64,000 nt of DNA from Pedobacter cryoconitis (GTDB lineage Bacteria > Bacteroidota > Bacteroidia > Sphingobacteriales > Sphingobacteriaceae), in the NCBI RefSeq assembly GCF_001590605.1, contig NZ_CP014504.1, forward strand, positions 620,001 through 684,000, written 5' to 3'. The notes beneath the pieces were generated by a model. The model was given only the letters and a program-made list of their open reading frames with translations, did not search any database and was not told the DNA's origin. The position numbers and the translations under genes are program-made. Shown piece by piece: positions 53,201 through 61,716 of this stretch (its first letter is position 1; each line of letters starts with the position of its first letter).

Positions 53201-53829
53201 AGCTGGCCGGTTTGTTCGGTCAGCTTAATGATCCCCATATTTTCCTGAGCAGGAATTTCCTTACTTTGATAGCCTAGAAAAGATATGACCACAACAGCCT
53301 GATCATCAACATTACTTAGATTAAATTCACCATTTGAATTCGTAAGTGTATGTTTCTTTGTCCCTTTAATCTTTACTGTTGCTCCCGGAAGAGGAAGGTT
53401 ATGCTCATCAAGAACTTTCCCTTTCACCTCAATCTCCTGATACCGGCTGATCAGTTTATCAACGAAACTAAGTTTCTTTTTTTTGATCAGTACGGTCTTG
53501 TTGCCGATGCTGAATTCAAGCGGCTGATTTTTGAAAATTTCATCCAGAACATCTTTCAGCTCTGCATCCTTCACATTGATATTTACTTTGTGTGCATCTT
53601 TCAGCAACGAGTAGGTGACTATAAAATCATATCCGCTCTGGTCGCTGATCCGATCAAAAATCCTGAACAGTTCTGCATTTTTTGCGGATAACGTGATCTT
53701 CTGTGCATAGGTTCCTGCACTGACTTGCATGATCAATGCAAATAAGAGAAAAGTGGTTAGCTTCATGATTCTCCATAGTTTAGACTGCGCGTGCGGAAGG
53801 CACAGCAGATGGGTGCAATTTTTGTACAT
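50266..53829 (-). CDS. SusC/RagA TonB-linked outer-membrane transporter with STN sensor domain
   Basis: The frame from 53829 gives 1187 residues: a basic leader, then the signal peptide MKLTTFLLFALIMQVSAGTYAQ at residues 22-43. The second Met (53766) is an equally possible start, but leaders of this kind are common in the group. Then come STN (ITLSAKNAELFRIFDRISDQ, from about 45), CarboxypepD_reg-like domain (VKGKVLDEHNLPLPGATVKI), plug (GTTSMRGVTNPLYVIDGFP) and the barrel ending GVYVNF. It belongs to the ECF sigma/FecR unit starting at 55827. The substrate is unknown; the TlpA-like genes suggest a peptide or sulfur-containing compound but do not prove it. Confidence 0.9.
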   Translation of the reverse strand: MYKNCTHLLCLPHAQSKLWRIMKLTTFLLFALIMQVSAGTYAQKITLSAKNAELFRIFDRISDQSGYDFIVTYSLLKDAHKVNINVKDAELKDVLDEIFKNQPLEFSIGNKTVLIKKKKLSFVDKLISRYQEIEVKGKVLDEHNLPLPGATVKIKGTKKHTLTNSNGEFNLSNVDDQAVVVISFLGYQSKEIPAQENMGIIKLTEQTGQLEEVTVSTGYQTLPKERVTGAFSTIPVKKLEQQRLSSLNSLLEGRVAGYNNGLIRGTTSMRGVTNPLYVIDGFPVENTKYNTSGTITENLPGLNLEDIESITVLKDAAAASIYGARAANGVVVIVTKKPKKGKVQISASSTLTISSPAVYTGNLTSSADIIDIEKEWEIRNPELKAVNSAAYAANLLTNAGYQSQGIKAILAKYAGTLTQAQLDAKLNQLASGGYQYYDDVKKYSKRNPLYQQYNVSAGTASESNSFYSSLTYRNDKSENKYTKDETLGLNINNTTKINKWLTLELSNYLSYNNAAQQSYNTSSPGYTYLPYDRLTNEDRTNFTSTAASRLSANTMSLISTNGLYNMDITPLDEQGRNLGRLKSFSNRSFIKLNANITKWLSYRSTFQYEFGSDRFNRLYEKDSYYVRDMINGYAGKVGQGPVTFNMPYGNINYDQNNFTSASNFRQQLNIDKTFGDKHNLTAIVGTEIKNTKLEFKDQYLYNYDPNVLTFDLIDAKALAAVQGAILGGKYFSNSDIATQRENVNRFVSVYANAAYAYDSKYLVTGSLRWDRSNLWGTNSKYQNKPLWSVGGGWNIYKESFFNAGWVDLLKLRVSHGIGGNIAKDAAPYLTAYYNSNNNVGGQSGTVSSRPNPLLSWEKTTTNNIGTDFALFKNRISGSVDYYHKQGKDLLASTMGVPTEGFGYSTYAINNGEMTNKGIEISISADVIRSKELTWNTSILYAHNKNKVTYVNIEAPVYYLQLDQPQAYPRIGNPYNALYSYRWAGLSADGLPQVYNEKGEKVLSSPATLESIVYSGSTVPVYSGSWNNLLEYKNFSFSFLLTFEGGHKMRNTFLPALGSSYNSALGGYVTEITAVNKEITNRWKNPGDENRTDIPRLVFAEDPAYNSQSADIYQKSDINVIDASNIRLRNISIAYRLPKAFIKKANLENLRFQFNVENAFTIAKSKDAKYLLNGYLPANYVWGVYVNF

Positions 53830-53933
53830 TTGTTTAGGTTGGTTCTGGCTTTTGGCTTTGTATTTTGAGATCGTGGCCTTAAGCGGTTAGTTGACAATTT
53901 TGTTGATAGCCAGCTTGTTTTATATACCAGTTC

Positions 53934-53953
53934 GATTGGCGTCGGGCTGGTAT
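53934..53953. repeat. Inverted repeat between FecR and SusC
   Basis: ATACCAG and CTGGTAT are inverted with 6 bases of loop and an inner CGA/TCG pair. It may be a processing site or attenuator between the regulatory and transport genes of the unit. Confidence 0.35.
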
Positions 53954-53990
53954 TTATTGGTTCTTCTGGCAGTTAAATTTCAGGTAGTTT

Positions 53991-55178
53991 TTATTGCATT
54001 ACGGTCACCCTCCTTCCTTCCACTTTAAATCTCACTGCATTGGAATAGCTGAGCATATTTAACACCTCGCTGATATTCTTATACCGGGAGATTTTCCCGC
54101 TGAATTTTTCTTTGGATAGAGTTCCCTGATAGGCAATGTCCATATCATACCATCGGCTGAGTTTCAGCATAACTTCATCAATCTGCTCTCCGTTAAACCG
54201 GAAGTACCCGTTTTTCCAGGCCATTGCCGATTTAAGGTCAGCAGGAGAAATCAAGATTTCTGTACCCTTGTTCACGAGCGAAGTTTCCCCTGGCTTGATC
54301 AGCTGTTCTTTTTTATGCTTGTTGGTAATCCGCAGACTTCCTTCCAATAGGGTAGTACTGGTCTGCTGTTTATCCTGATAACTGTTGATATTGAAATGCG
54401 TTCCCAGGACCTGTACTTCCTGCTGATCTGTTTTCACAATAAAAGGATGTTTCTTGTCTTTTGCAATTTCAAAGTAAGCTTCTCCTTTCAGTTCTACACT
54501 ACGGTTCTTCAGACCGGCAAAAGATGCCGGGAACCTGATCGAAGAAGCGGCATTCAGCCAGACTTCACTGTGGTCGGGCAGTTGTAACCTGTAGCTCTCC
54601 CCATTTACCGTAGATAGCATGTGCATTTTACTTGAAGCATCAATATGCTGACCATTTTCACTATAGATCAACTGGCCGTCTGCTGACTTGCTGATAACGA
54701 CTCCTGCTTCAGCTGCAAATTGTCCGCTGCCGGCTTCCGAAAGCAGAACTTTCTTACCGTTGTCAAGGGTTAGTGTTGCTGAGTTTTTACCCGCTGGAAT
54801 GTCATTGCGAAAAATATTAACCGATTGCTGCTGACTGCCTTTCTGAAATACCAGTCCAATGGCAGTCATCACAAATATTGCTGCTGCAACTGCTGAAACC
54901 TTCAGCCATAAACTGATGGGCTGACGAGTGATTTCATGGACAGGATTTTTAGAAGGGGCTTCAGGTTCTACCTGTTCCCTGAATTCAGCCCACTTGCTAT
55001 CGGTATTGAATGCCTGGTATATTTGTAAAGCTTCTGCAGCATCCGCACTGATCCCCTGAAGCTCTTTAAGCAGATTTTTTTCTTCAGCACTAAGCTCCAG
55101 ACCAGCATCCTGATTTTTCTCCAGTTTTTCCAGAATTTTATCCCAATCAGGATTAAATGGGGTGAGTTTATTATCCAT
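53991..55178 (-). CDS. FecR family anti-sigma factor
   Basis: The 395-residue protein has a cytoplasmic sigma-binding part (to about residue 88), a membrane helix (about 90-110, WLKVSAVAAAIFVMTAIGLVF), a periplasmic FecR domain (SYRLQLPDHSEVWLNAASSIRFP ... GEAYFEIAKDKKHPFIVKT) and a C-terminal STN-like part (QIDEVMLKLSRWYDMDIAYQG ... EVLNMLSYSNAVRF). It is the anti-sigma partner of the ECF factor 106 bases upstream and the SusC gene downstream. Confidence 0.9.
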   Translation of the reverse strand: MDNKLTPFNPDWDKILEKLEKNQDAGLELSAEEKNLLKELQGISADAAEALQIYQAFNTDSKWAEFREQVEPEAPSKNPVHEITRQPISLWLKVSAVAAAIFVMTAIGLVFQKGSQQQSVNIFRNDIPAGKNSATLTLDNGKKVLLSEAGSGQFAAEAGVVISKSADGQLIYSENGQHIDASSKMHMLSTVNGESYRLQLPDHSEVWLNAASSIRFPASFAGLKNRSVELKGEAYFEIAKDKKHPFIVKTDQQEVQVLGTHFNINSYQDKQQTSTTLLEGSLRITNKHKKEQLIKPGETSLVNKGTEILISPADLKSAMAWKNGYFRFNGEQIDEVMLKLSRWYDMDIAYQGTLSKEKFSGKISRYKNISEVLNMLSYSNAVRFKVEGRRVTVMQ

Positions 55179-55284
55179 ATCAACTAATTGTCGTAAGAAA
55201 GTGGGAAATGGGTGACACTAAACTGAAAAAAAGACATCACTAATAAACAAGTGTATGATTATGAGTGGTTTAAATATTGAAAAT

Positions 55285-55827
55285 CTAGAATATTCCCATT
55301 AGCAGACCAAGAGTTTTGCTTCTTAATGCGGTATAAGCTCTCCGCAATTGGGTTTTTACAGTGTTGATGGAAATACTTTGTTTTTCAGCAATCTGAGTAT
55401 AGCTGAGTTTTTCCATCGCATGGAGTATAAAAATATTTCTGCGCTCCTGTGGCAGTGACTGAATCATCTCCATGATTTTTATATAGCGCTGGTGCTGAAG
55501 TTCCTGGTCTTCCTGTTCTTGGTACAGCACTGCTTGTTCTTCGATTATTGTCAGCCTCGTATTGAGCTTTTCAGTAGTGGCGGTTTTTCGGATATAGTCG
55601 ATACTTTTATATTTTACGGCCCTGCGGGCATAGGCCTCAAAGCTGGTGTTGAGCTGTACAAGATCCCGTCTCTGCCAGTAGCTGATGAAAAAATCCTGCA
55701 CTACATCTTCAGCAATATAAGGATCATGAACGTAGTCCATAGCCACCATACACAAGAATTTATGATTCTTACGAAAAAGTACTTCGAATTCAATAATACT
55801 GAGTGCGGCGCGTTCTTCCCCCTCCAT
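55285..55827 (-). CDS. ECF RNA polymerase sigma factor (SusCD type)
   Basis: The 180-residue protein has region 2 (about residues 11-80, FEVLFRKNHKFLCMVAMDYV ... VVQDFFISYWQRRD) and region 4 (about 118-172, QERRNIFILHAMEKLSYTQIAEKQSISINTVKTQLRRAY). It heads the minus-strand unit of FecR, SusC, SusD and two TlpA-like genes, 106 bases upstream of FecR. Confidence 0.9.
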   Translation of the reverse strand: MEGEERAALSIIEFEVLFRKNHKFLCMVAMDYVHDPYIAEDVVQDFFISYWQRRDLVQLNTSFEAYARRAVKYKSIDYIRKTATTEKLNTRLTIIEEQAVLYQEQEDQELQHQRYIKIMEMIQSLPQERRNIFILHAMEKLSYTQIAEKQSISINTVKTQLRRAYTALRSKTLGLLMGIF

Positions 55828-56165
55828 AAACCAAATATATAAATATACTTATAGAGAATTCAGCATAACCCCGGCGATTTCAGAAATTTAAAGCTGAGGA
55901 AGATTATTGCACTGAAAATTTCATCCGGAAGGAAGATGGCTTAAAAATTTTCTTTCTTAGGTATACACACAAATACTGAAAATTAATTAAAGAAAGCGGT
56001 GCTTTCAAAAGGTCCGGAAGCTAAAGATTATTAAAACCATTTTATTGTAAAAAATCGTAAGTTAGGAATATAATAAAATGAGAATAAATGTTATTCTGCA
56101 CATCAAATGGTTTTTTGTTTAATAACCAGTGGTAATTAGGTGAAAAAATATTAACATTTTTCTTT
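55828..56165. other. 338-base intergenic stretch between the sigma factor and a hybrid kinase
   Basis: This divergent region is AT-rich and has no frame that looks coding. A TATATTTG box on the minus strand (55832-55839) is 5 bases before the sigma-factor ATG, too close for a normal leader. I see no operator palindromes or RNA structure. Confidence 0.4.
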
Positions 56166-57932
56166 ATGATTAAACGGGTGATTCGTAATTATCGTGCGCT
56201 TTTAGCTACAGAACCTAAAATACTAAATAAAGCAAGGATCAGGCTTTTAACTATATTACTGCTTACTTTTATTTTTCAGCGCTTATGTTTGCTGCTTTTT
56301 CTGTTTCATGAAGTTCCTGAGCAATTTATCTTGCGTACTGTTCTATTTCTGGGAGTTTTAGTAGCAGGGTTTGCCTTCTTGTTTATTTTTGGATACTGGA
56401 AAGCGGTTGCGCATTTCTTTTTGCTCAGTATCAGCTTTTTGATATGGTCAACCATTATTTTTTTTGATCAGGGTTTGAATTTGGTTGTTTTACAATATAC
56501 TTTAATCATTATATCTTGTGGTTATTATATATTGGGTTCGAGATGGGGATTGGTTTATTCCCTTGCAAATCTTCTTCCGATTATCTTCCTTTTATTGTTT
56601 TCGGCATACACAGGTTTTAATGTTAGCTATGATGATCAGAAGTTAAACGTTAATATTTTTAATTTCCTGCTGGTCTATAACTTTCTGGTACTGCTGTTTA
56701 CGCATTATTATTTTTTCAATGCGTTCAAAAAAACTAATCGGAGGGAGCAGAAATTGAAGGCTAATTTGAAAAAATTATTAAAAGATGCGGAAGAGATTGC
56801 ATCTGCCAAGACTAACTTCCTTTCTAAAATGTCTCATGAGCTGCGGACACCACTAAATGCTGTTGTTGGTATGGCTAATATACTTTTGATGGATGAAGTG
56901 AAAAACAGCAAGAAAGAGAACCTTGAGGTTTTGTTGTTTTCAGCGAATAACCTCATGTTTATTATTAATGAAATTTTAGATTTTGACAAACTTGATTCTG
57001 GGAAAATCATTCTCAATAAACAACCTTTCCGTTTTGATGCTTTACTTAAAAATATAGAAGCTGCTTTCAGACCGCAAGCGGAGGCAAAAGAAATCGTTTT
57101 CGATATTGTCAGCGATACTTCTATAAACAATCTTGAAATCGTTGAAGATCATAACCGCCTTTCTCAAATCTTTTTTAATCTGGTTGACAATGCCATTAAA
57201 TTTACGCCAAATGGATCTGTTTTACTGAAGGCTGAAGTCAGGTTACTGACCACAAAACAGCTGAAGGTTTTATTTACAATTCAAGATACAGGTATAGGCA
57301 TTTCTTCCATACAGCAAAAGGATATTTTTAATCCATATTTACAGAAAAATAGTTCAACAGACCGGCAGCATTACGGTACAGGTTTAGGATTGACGATAGC
57401 TAATAAATTGCTGCATCTTCATGACAGTAATTTAGAATTACTCAGCACTGAAGGGAAAGGCACAACTTTGAGTTTTGAATTGAGTTTTGAAGTATGGAAT
57501 GACACGAGTTCAGTTCCTGCTGAGAGCCAGGGGGAGCATCTTTCAGATTTGACTGCACTAAGAGTTTTGGTTGCTGAAGATAATGCTGTAAATATTCTGG
57601 TTATCAATAAAATGTTGAATAAATGGAATATCTTCCCAAAAATAGTTGGGAATGGAAAGGAAGCTTTAGAAGCCGTTTTGCTAACAGATTACGATGTGAT
57701 CTTAATGGATATAAATATGCCGGTTATGGATGGATTTGAGGCTGCAAAGAAAATCAGACAATTACCGGACGAGAAAAAATCATTGATTCATATTATAGCC
57801 GTAACAGCTTCTATAGGTGGAGCAATTGAAAGTCATCCTGGTTATAAATACATTGATGATTGTGTCCTTAAGCCATTTCCTCCGCAGCTGCTAAAGGAGA
57901 AACTGGATAAATTAAATCTTTTAAGGTATTGA
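56166..57932 (+). CDS. Hybrid sensor histidine kinase with multi-helix membrane sensor and receiver domain
   Basis: The 588-residue protein has an N-terminal sensor of about six membrane helices (residues 25-185), a HisKA with His224 in KMSHELRTPLNAVVG, an HATPase domain (NLVDNAIKF, DTGIGI, GTGLGLTIANKL) and a receiver with Asp515 in VILMDINMPVMDG. It has no DNA-binding output domain. The absence of a periplasmic domain suggests it senses membrane or intramembrane signals. Its gene is separate; a CPBP protease gene follows about 90 bases downstream on the same strand. Confidence 0.92.
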   Translation: MIKRVIRNYRALLATEPKILNKARIRLLTILLLTFIFQRLCLLLFLFHEVPEQFILRTVLFLGVLVAGFAFLFIFGYWKAVAHFFLLSISFLIWSTIIFFDQGLNLVVLQYTLIIISCGYYILGSRWGLVYSLANLLPIIFLLLFSAYTGFNVSYDDQKLNVNIFNFLLVYNFLVLLFTHYYFFNAFKKTNRREQKLKANLKKLLKDAEEIASAKTNFLSKMSHELRTPLNAVVGMANILLMDEVKNSKKENLEVLLFSANNLMFIINEILDFDKLDSGKIILNKQPFRFDALLKNIEAAFRPQAEAKEIVFDIVSDTSINNLEIVEDHNRLSQIFFNLVDNAIKFTPNGSVLLKAEVRLLTTKQLKVLFTIQDTGIGISSIQQKDIFNPYLQKNSSTDRQHYGTGLGLTIANKLLHLHDSNLELLSTEGKGTTLSFELSFEVWNDTSSVPAESQGEHLSDLTALRVLVAEDNAVNILVINKMLNKWNIFPKIVGNGKEALEAVLLTDYDVILMDINMPVMDGFEAAKKIRQLPDEKKSLIHIIAVTASIGGAIESHPGYKYIDDCVLKPFPPQLLKEKLDKLNLLRY

Positions 57933-58023
57933 GGAAAAATAGCCGGCTCATTTAGTAACTTTTGTTCTGGTGATTACTCTAATAATTATAGCCTTATCAA
58001 GACTTGGGGTAAGAAAAAAAATC

Positions 58024-58782
58024 ATGAGAATTATTGAGAACAATACTGAACTAAGACCCTTCTGGGCTAAAATTTTTAATTTCGATTGGAAGTTTGGTTC
58101 TTTTTTAATCCTTATTATTTGTATTCCCAGGTTCCTGCTTGTTCTTGATGCAAACGCAAGTGGCAACTATAGTTTGATTGGCGCAGTAATGATCGTATCT
58201 GCAATTGCACCATTTATCTTTTTAAGTAAAAGCGGCCGAAGGAAAATAGGGATTATAGGAACCCGAAAATATAAGTGGATTTTAAAGTCTCTCATTTTTG
58301 GTGCAGCAGCCAGCCTTTTACTTTATTATCTAGGACATATTCTCTATGGTATATCTTATGAAAACTGGTTTGCTTATATCGCAAAATCGTATAAAATCCC
58401 AAAAGAAATATGCGGAACGCAAAAAAGCATTCTGTTTATTATTATGGCTGTTACAGGTATGACTTTTAGCCCTATTGGTGAAGAATTGTTCTTTCGGGGA
58501 ATTGTTCATTCAAGTTTTGCAAAATCTCTGGGAGAAAAACGGGCTTTGCTTATTGATGGTCTTGCCTTTTCTATTACTCATATTTCTCATTTTGGACTTG
58601 TTTTCCTAAATAATCACTTTAAATTATATGTGGTTCCAACTATCCTGTGGGTATTGTCTATGTTCCTGTTGAGTTTATTATTTTATTACTGCAAGAAGAA
58701 AACAGATTCTCTATTGGGGCCTGTAATCTGTCACGGCGCATTTAATCTGGGAATGATTTACAGTATATTCTACCTTTTATAA
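58024..58782 (+). CDS. CPBP family intramembrane metalloprotease (Abi/CAAX type)
   Basis: From the ATG at 58024 the product has 252 residues; an in-frame GTG at 57970 would add 18 unconserved ones. It has about seven membrane helices and the CPBP motifs: EELFFRG (Glu153, Glu154, Arg158) and a downstream histidine pair in ITHISHFG (His186, His189), which should coordinate a zinc ion. Roles of the family range from peptide maturation to bacteriocin self-immunity; none is shown here. The gene lies between a hybrid kinase and a membrane LytTR regulator, 67 bases before the latter. Confidence 0.85.
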   Translation: MRIIENNTELRPFWAKIFNFDWKFGSFLILIICIPRFLLVLDANASGNYSLIGAVMIVSAIAPFIFLSKSGRRKIGIIGTRKYKWILKSLIFGAAASLLLYYLGHILYGISYENWFAYIAKSYKIPKEICGTQKSILFIIMAVTGMTFSPIGEELFFRGIVHSSFAKSLGEKRALLIDGLAFSITHISHFGLVFLNNHFKLYVVPTILWVLSMFLLSLLFYYCKKKTDSLLGPVICHGAFNLGMIYSIFYLL

Positions 58783-58849
58783 AACTATCTTCAGGAGTCG
58801 TCAAAAATGAAGGTGAAAAAATATATTTTTGATGTAAGGGCAGAGAACT

Positions 58850-59755
58850 ATGGAAATTTACATTAACAGGGAACATTTATTGAAGGATATTGAATATCCG
58901 GATCGTTATCTTCCTGGCAATTTGCTTAAAACTTCGGCTGTTATATTTAGTATTATTCTGTTATTTCTTTTATTGTTTAAGCCCTTTGGCGTGTCTGCGC
59001 CGGAACAAAAGATAGACTATTTTCTGATCTGTGTGTTTCATGCATTATCTCCGGCAATAATTATTTATGCTTATTTTGGAATCCTTAACTATTTAAGAGA
59101 AAGATCGCAAATGAATAGCTGGACTTTACTTCAGGAGTATGTTCAGATCGGAATTGTCCTGCTCTTAACGGGTATTGCGGGCTTTTTAATGCGTGACTTA
59201 ATTTATCAGCATATTGATAATTGGTCCTGGTATTATTTGTGGGAAGAAATAAGAAACAGCTTAGTGGCAGGCAGCCTTTTTTATTTTGTTTTGCGAATAG
59301 GTAATTTCTATTTTCAATCCAAAAAAGGCGATCCGTTTGTACTTCAATTTATTCCACTGCATATTGAACCGGGGGAATCAGCTGTGTTATCTCCGGTCTT
59401 TATTAAAACACAAGTTAAACAGGATGATTTTAGTTTGTATTTAGGCGAACTGCTTTTTGCTAAAGCAGAAGGCAATTATATTGAGCTGACAAGTTATAAA
59501 GATGCTCGGCTCAGTACCGAACTTAAAAGAATTTCCCTGACACAGTTTGATGCACAAATTTCCAGTCATCCTCACTTCTTTCGCTGCCACAGAGCTTACC
59601 TGGTAAACATGCTCCAGATTGAAAAAGTGTCAGGTAACTCTCAGGGTTATGTACTTGCTTTCAGGTTTACCGAAGCAAAGGTGCCTGTTTCAAGGGCACA
59701 GTTAAGCAATTTTAACGGACTTTATGAACAGCTTCAGCAGCAGTATAGTACCTAA
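58850..59755 (+). CDS. LytTR-domain DNA-binding protein with membrane-spanning N-terminus
   Basis: The 301-residue protein has about four hydrophobic segments (residues 25-48, 55-80, 98-118, 138-155) followed by a LytTR domain at the C-terminus (about 200-298, with GELLFAKAEGNYIELTSYKDARL and FFRCHRAYLVNMLQIEKVSGNSQGYVLAF). It lacks a receiver domain, so it is not a response regulator; such membrane-bound LytTR proteins may be controlled directly by a membrane signal. It lies between the CPBP and acyltransferase genes on the same strand. Confidence 0.85.
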   Translation: MEIYINREHLLKDIEYPDRYLPGNLLKTSAVIFSIILLFLLLFKPFGVSAPEQKIDYFLICVFHALSPAIIIYAYFGILNYLRERSQMNSWTLLQEYVQIGIVLLLTGIAGFLMRDLIYQHIDNWSWYYLWEEIRNSLVAGSLFYFVLRIGNFYFQSKKGDPFVLQFIPLHIEPGESAVLSPVFIKTQVKQDDFSLYLGELLFAKAEGNYIELTSYKDARLSTELKRISLTQFDAQISSHPHFFRCHRAYLVNMLQIEKVSGNSQGYVLAFRFTEAKVPVSRAQLSNFNGLYEQLQQQYST

Positions 59756-59873
59756 GCTTGTTGTTCGTCACAAAGGCTAGTTATTGGTAACAAGTACTTA
59801 GGAGGGTGTTTTTTGTTGTGGTAGGTTTGCCATCAGTATCAGTGAAGCTATCAATCCTAAACAAAAATCAATC

Positions 59874-61013
59874 ATGTCCTTAACAAAACCACTCAACCAC
59901 TCAAACAAGGTATTTTACATCGGCAATATTAAAGTATTGTTAACGCTGCTCGTGGTGCTTCACCACACATTTATTGCTTACGGGTTTTCTGGTGGTTGGT
60001 ATTATACAGAGAAAACGACTCATATTGGCGCAATGGTTCCTATGACGATGTTTGTAAGTATAAATCAATCTTTCTTTATGGGCTTTTTCTTTTTGCTGTC
60101 AGCCTACTTTACAGGCCCTTCTTACGATAAAAAAGGAGCTAGTCAGTTTATGACTGACCGTTTGCTAAGGCTTGGTATTCCGTTACTGTTCTATTCTTTT
60201 GTATTATCACCTTTTATCAGTTATCTGGTTTATTATTTCGCGAAAGGACATCGTATCACTTACCTGCAATATTTATCCGGATATAATACCTGGATAGATT
60301 TTGGAGTACTGTGGTTTGTGGCTGCTTTATTGGTTTTTACCTTAATCTACCTGACAGGAAGAAGCCTGGTTAATATTACCTTCAAAAAGCCGGTGCCTGT
60401 ACCGGGGGCTGTGGCTATTCTGCTTTTTGCTGTTTTATTAGGGATAATAAGTTTTTTGACCAGAATATTTTTTCCGGGTGGGTGGGTGCTTAAGCCATTG
60501 GGATTTCAATTAGGGCATTTTCCACAATATATTGCATTGTTTATGGTTGGATTGCTGGCCTATCGGAACCAATGGTTTGATGGCTTGTCCGAAAGCACAG
60601 GAAAACGTCTTGTATGGTCTGCATGGTTATGCTTATTGTTTTTTCCGGTATTTTTCATGATCAGGGTCAAAATGAATATACCGGTTGCCTGGTACTCTGG
60701 CGGGTTTCACTGGCAGTCTTTATTTTACGCTGTATGGGAACAATGGATTGGACTTTCTATCCTGACTGCGCTGCTGAGCAGGGCAAAGCGGTCATGGAAT
60801 ACTTCATCACCGCTGCGTGGCAAGTTATCCCGCTGCTTGTTTGCGGTTTATATTTTTCACCCGCTGGTGATTGTTGCGCTAACTCTTGCGGTAAGAAACT
60901 GGGCCGTTGATCCTGCGATCAAGCTTATGCTGGTAGCTCCTTTAGCCGTATTGGGCAGCTTTATGCTCGGAGCATTTGTTTTACTGATTCCGGGAGTGAA
61001 AAGGATTATTTAA
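59874..61013 (+). CDS. Acyltransferase 3 family integral membrane protein
   Basis: The 379-residue protein has about ten membrane helices and the acyltransferase-3 pattern: YIGNIKVLLTLLVVLHHTFIAYG in helix 1 with the catalytic-type His (His30-His31), and the DRLLRLGIPLLFYSF segment (about 88-102). Members transfer acyl groups, mostly O-acetyl, to surface sugars or lipids. Its N-terminal leader (MSLTKPLNHSNKV) precedes the first helix. It follows the LytTR gene by 118 bases and may be its target (inference). Confidence 0.88.
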   Translation: MSLTKPLNHSNKVFYIGNIKVLLTLLVVLHHTFIAYGFSGGWYYTEKTTHIGAMVPMTMFVSINQSFFMGFFFLLSAYFTGPSYDKKGASQFMTDRLLRLGIPLLFYSFVLSPFISYLVYYFAKGHRITYLQYLSGYNTWIDFGVLWFVAALLVFTLIYLTGRSLVNITFKKPVPVPGAVAILLFAVLLGIISFLTRIFFPGGWVLKPLGFQLGHFPQYIALFMVGLLAYRNQWFDGLSESTGKRLVWSAWLCLLFFPVFFMIRVKMNIPVAWYSGGFHWQSLFYAVWEQWIGLSILTALLSRAKRSWNTSSPLRGKLSRCLFAVYIFHPLVIVALTLAVRNWAVDPAIKLMLVAPLAVLGSFMLGAFVLLIPGVKRII

Positions 61014-61167
61014 GCAAAAGCTGTGGTCGTCGTAATATCACTACTTAATTGTTCAAAGAAAATTCTAATAGCCGGAAGTCAGTCTTCCTGAAGATAACTC
61101 TTATGGAATTCATAAATGTTTTGTTTAATAACTATAGGAATAGCAGTTACAATTTTCCAGGTATCAA

Positions 61168-61539
61168 TTAAGCAGGCTCAGGAAGAATCAGAATTGGACA
61201 GCGTGCCTTATGGATAACATCAAAAATATCACTTCCAAAAATAAAATCTTCAACCTTCTTATTGTGTCCACCCATAACAATCATATAGATTTTTTTTTCT
61301 TTTACAACGGACTGAATATTTTCTGCCAGTGAACCCTCTAAATTGAATGTTTTAATAGTTGTTTATTTTGAAACATAATTATTGGTTGCCATAAGTTTCT
61401 CTATTCGCTTTGCTTCTTGGATAAGTTCATCCGTACTTTCGTCCTTGTATATGGCTAATAAATGTTTAGGACCAGTAACCGTTTCTGCTACACCAAATGA
61501 TTGCAGGTAAATGTTTAATGAGGAGCCTATGGGCTGTTT
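61168..61539 (-). pseudogene. Degenerate universal stress protein gene (N-terminus lost, in-frame stop)
   Basis: Read on the minus strand, the region encodes a universal-stress-protein C-terminal part: SSLNIYLQSFGVAETVTGPK, then LLAIYKDESTDELIQEAKRI, then the nucleotide motif IVMGGHNKKVEDFIFGSDI and RCPILILPEP before the stop at 61168. An in-frame TAA at 61363-61365 breaks it, and a TAA at 61540-61542 precedes the piece, so no start or first domain is present. It is the remains of a second, possibly tandem-domain, stress protein gene next to the intact one. Confidence 0.7.
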
Positions 61540-61627
61540 TTAATTAAGGGTCAGATTTATAAAGATCAGCAAGAATGATAAATATTATGGGTTAATACAT
61601 ATTATCTTATTGGTTATCATTTGTTTA

Positions 61628-61643
61628 TGTGATTTTGATCATA
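61628..61643. promoter_or_regulatory. Possible Crp/Fnr-type site before the stress protein gene
   Basis: TGTGA-N6-TCATA at 61628-61643 is close to the Crp/Fnr palindrome TGTGA-N6-TCACA (two mismatches) and lies 74 bases before the stress-protein ATG. In related bacteria oxygen-controlled usp genes carry such sites. The match is weak and could be chance. Confidence 0.25.
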
Positions 61644-61716
61644 TTTTAGCCTGAATTTTTTTCTAAAATTTGTTAAGAGGTTTATGGAGGTTATATCCTT
61701 TATTAAAATATATTTT

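Noticed and set aside
59874..61013. Plus-strand 98-residue frame at 60614-60910 inside the acyltransferase gene
   Set aside because: It is an out-of-frame shadow of a well-supported membrane protein.
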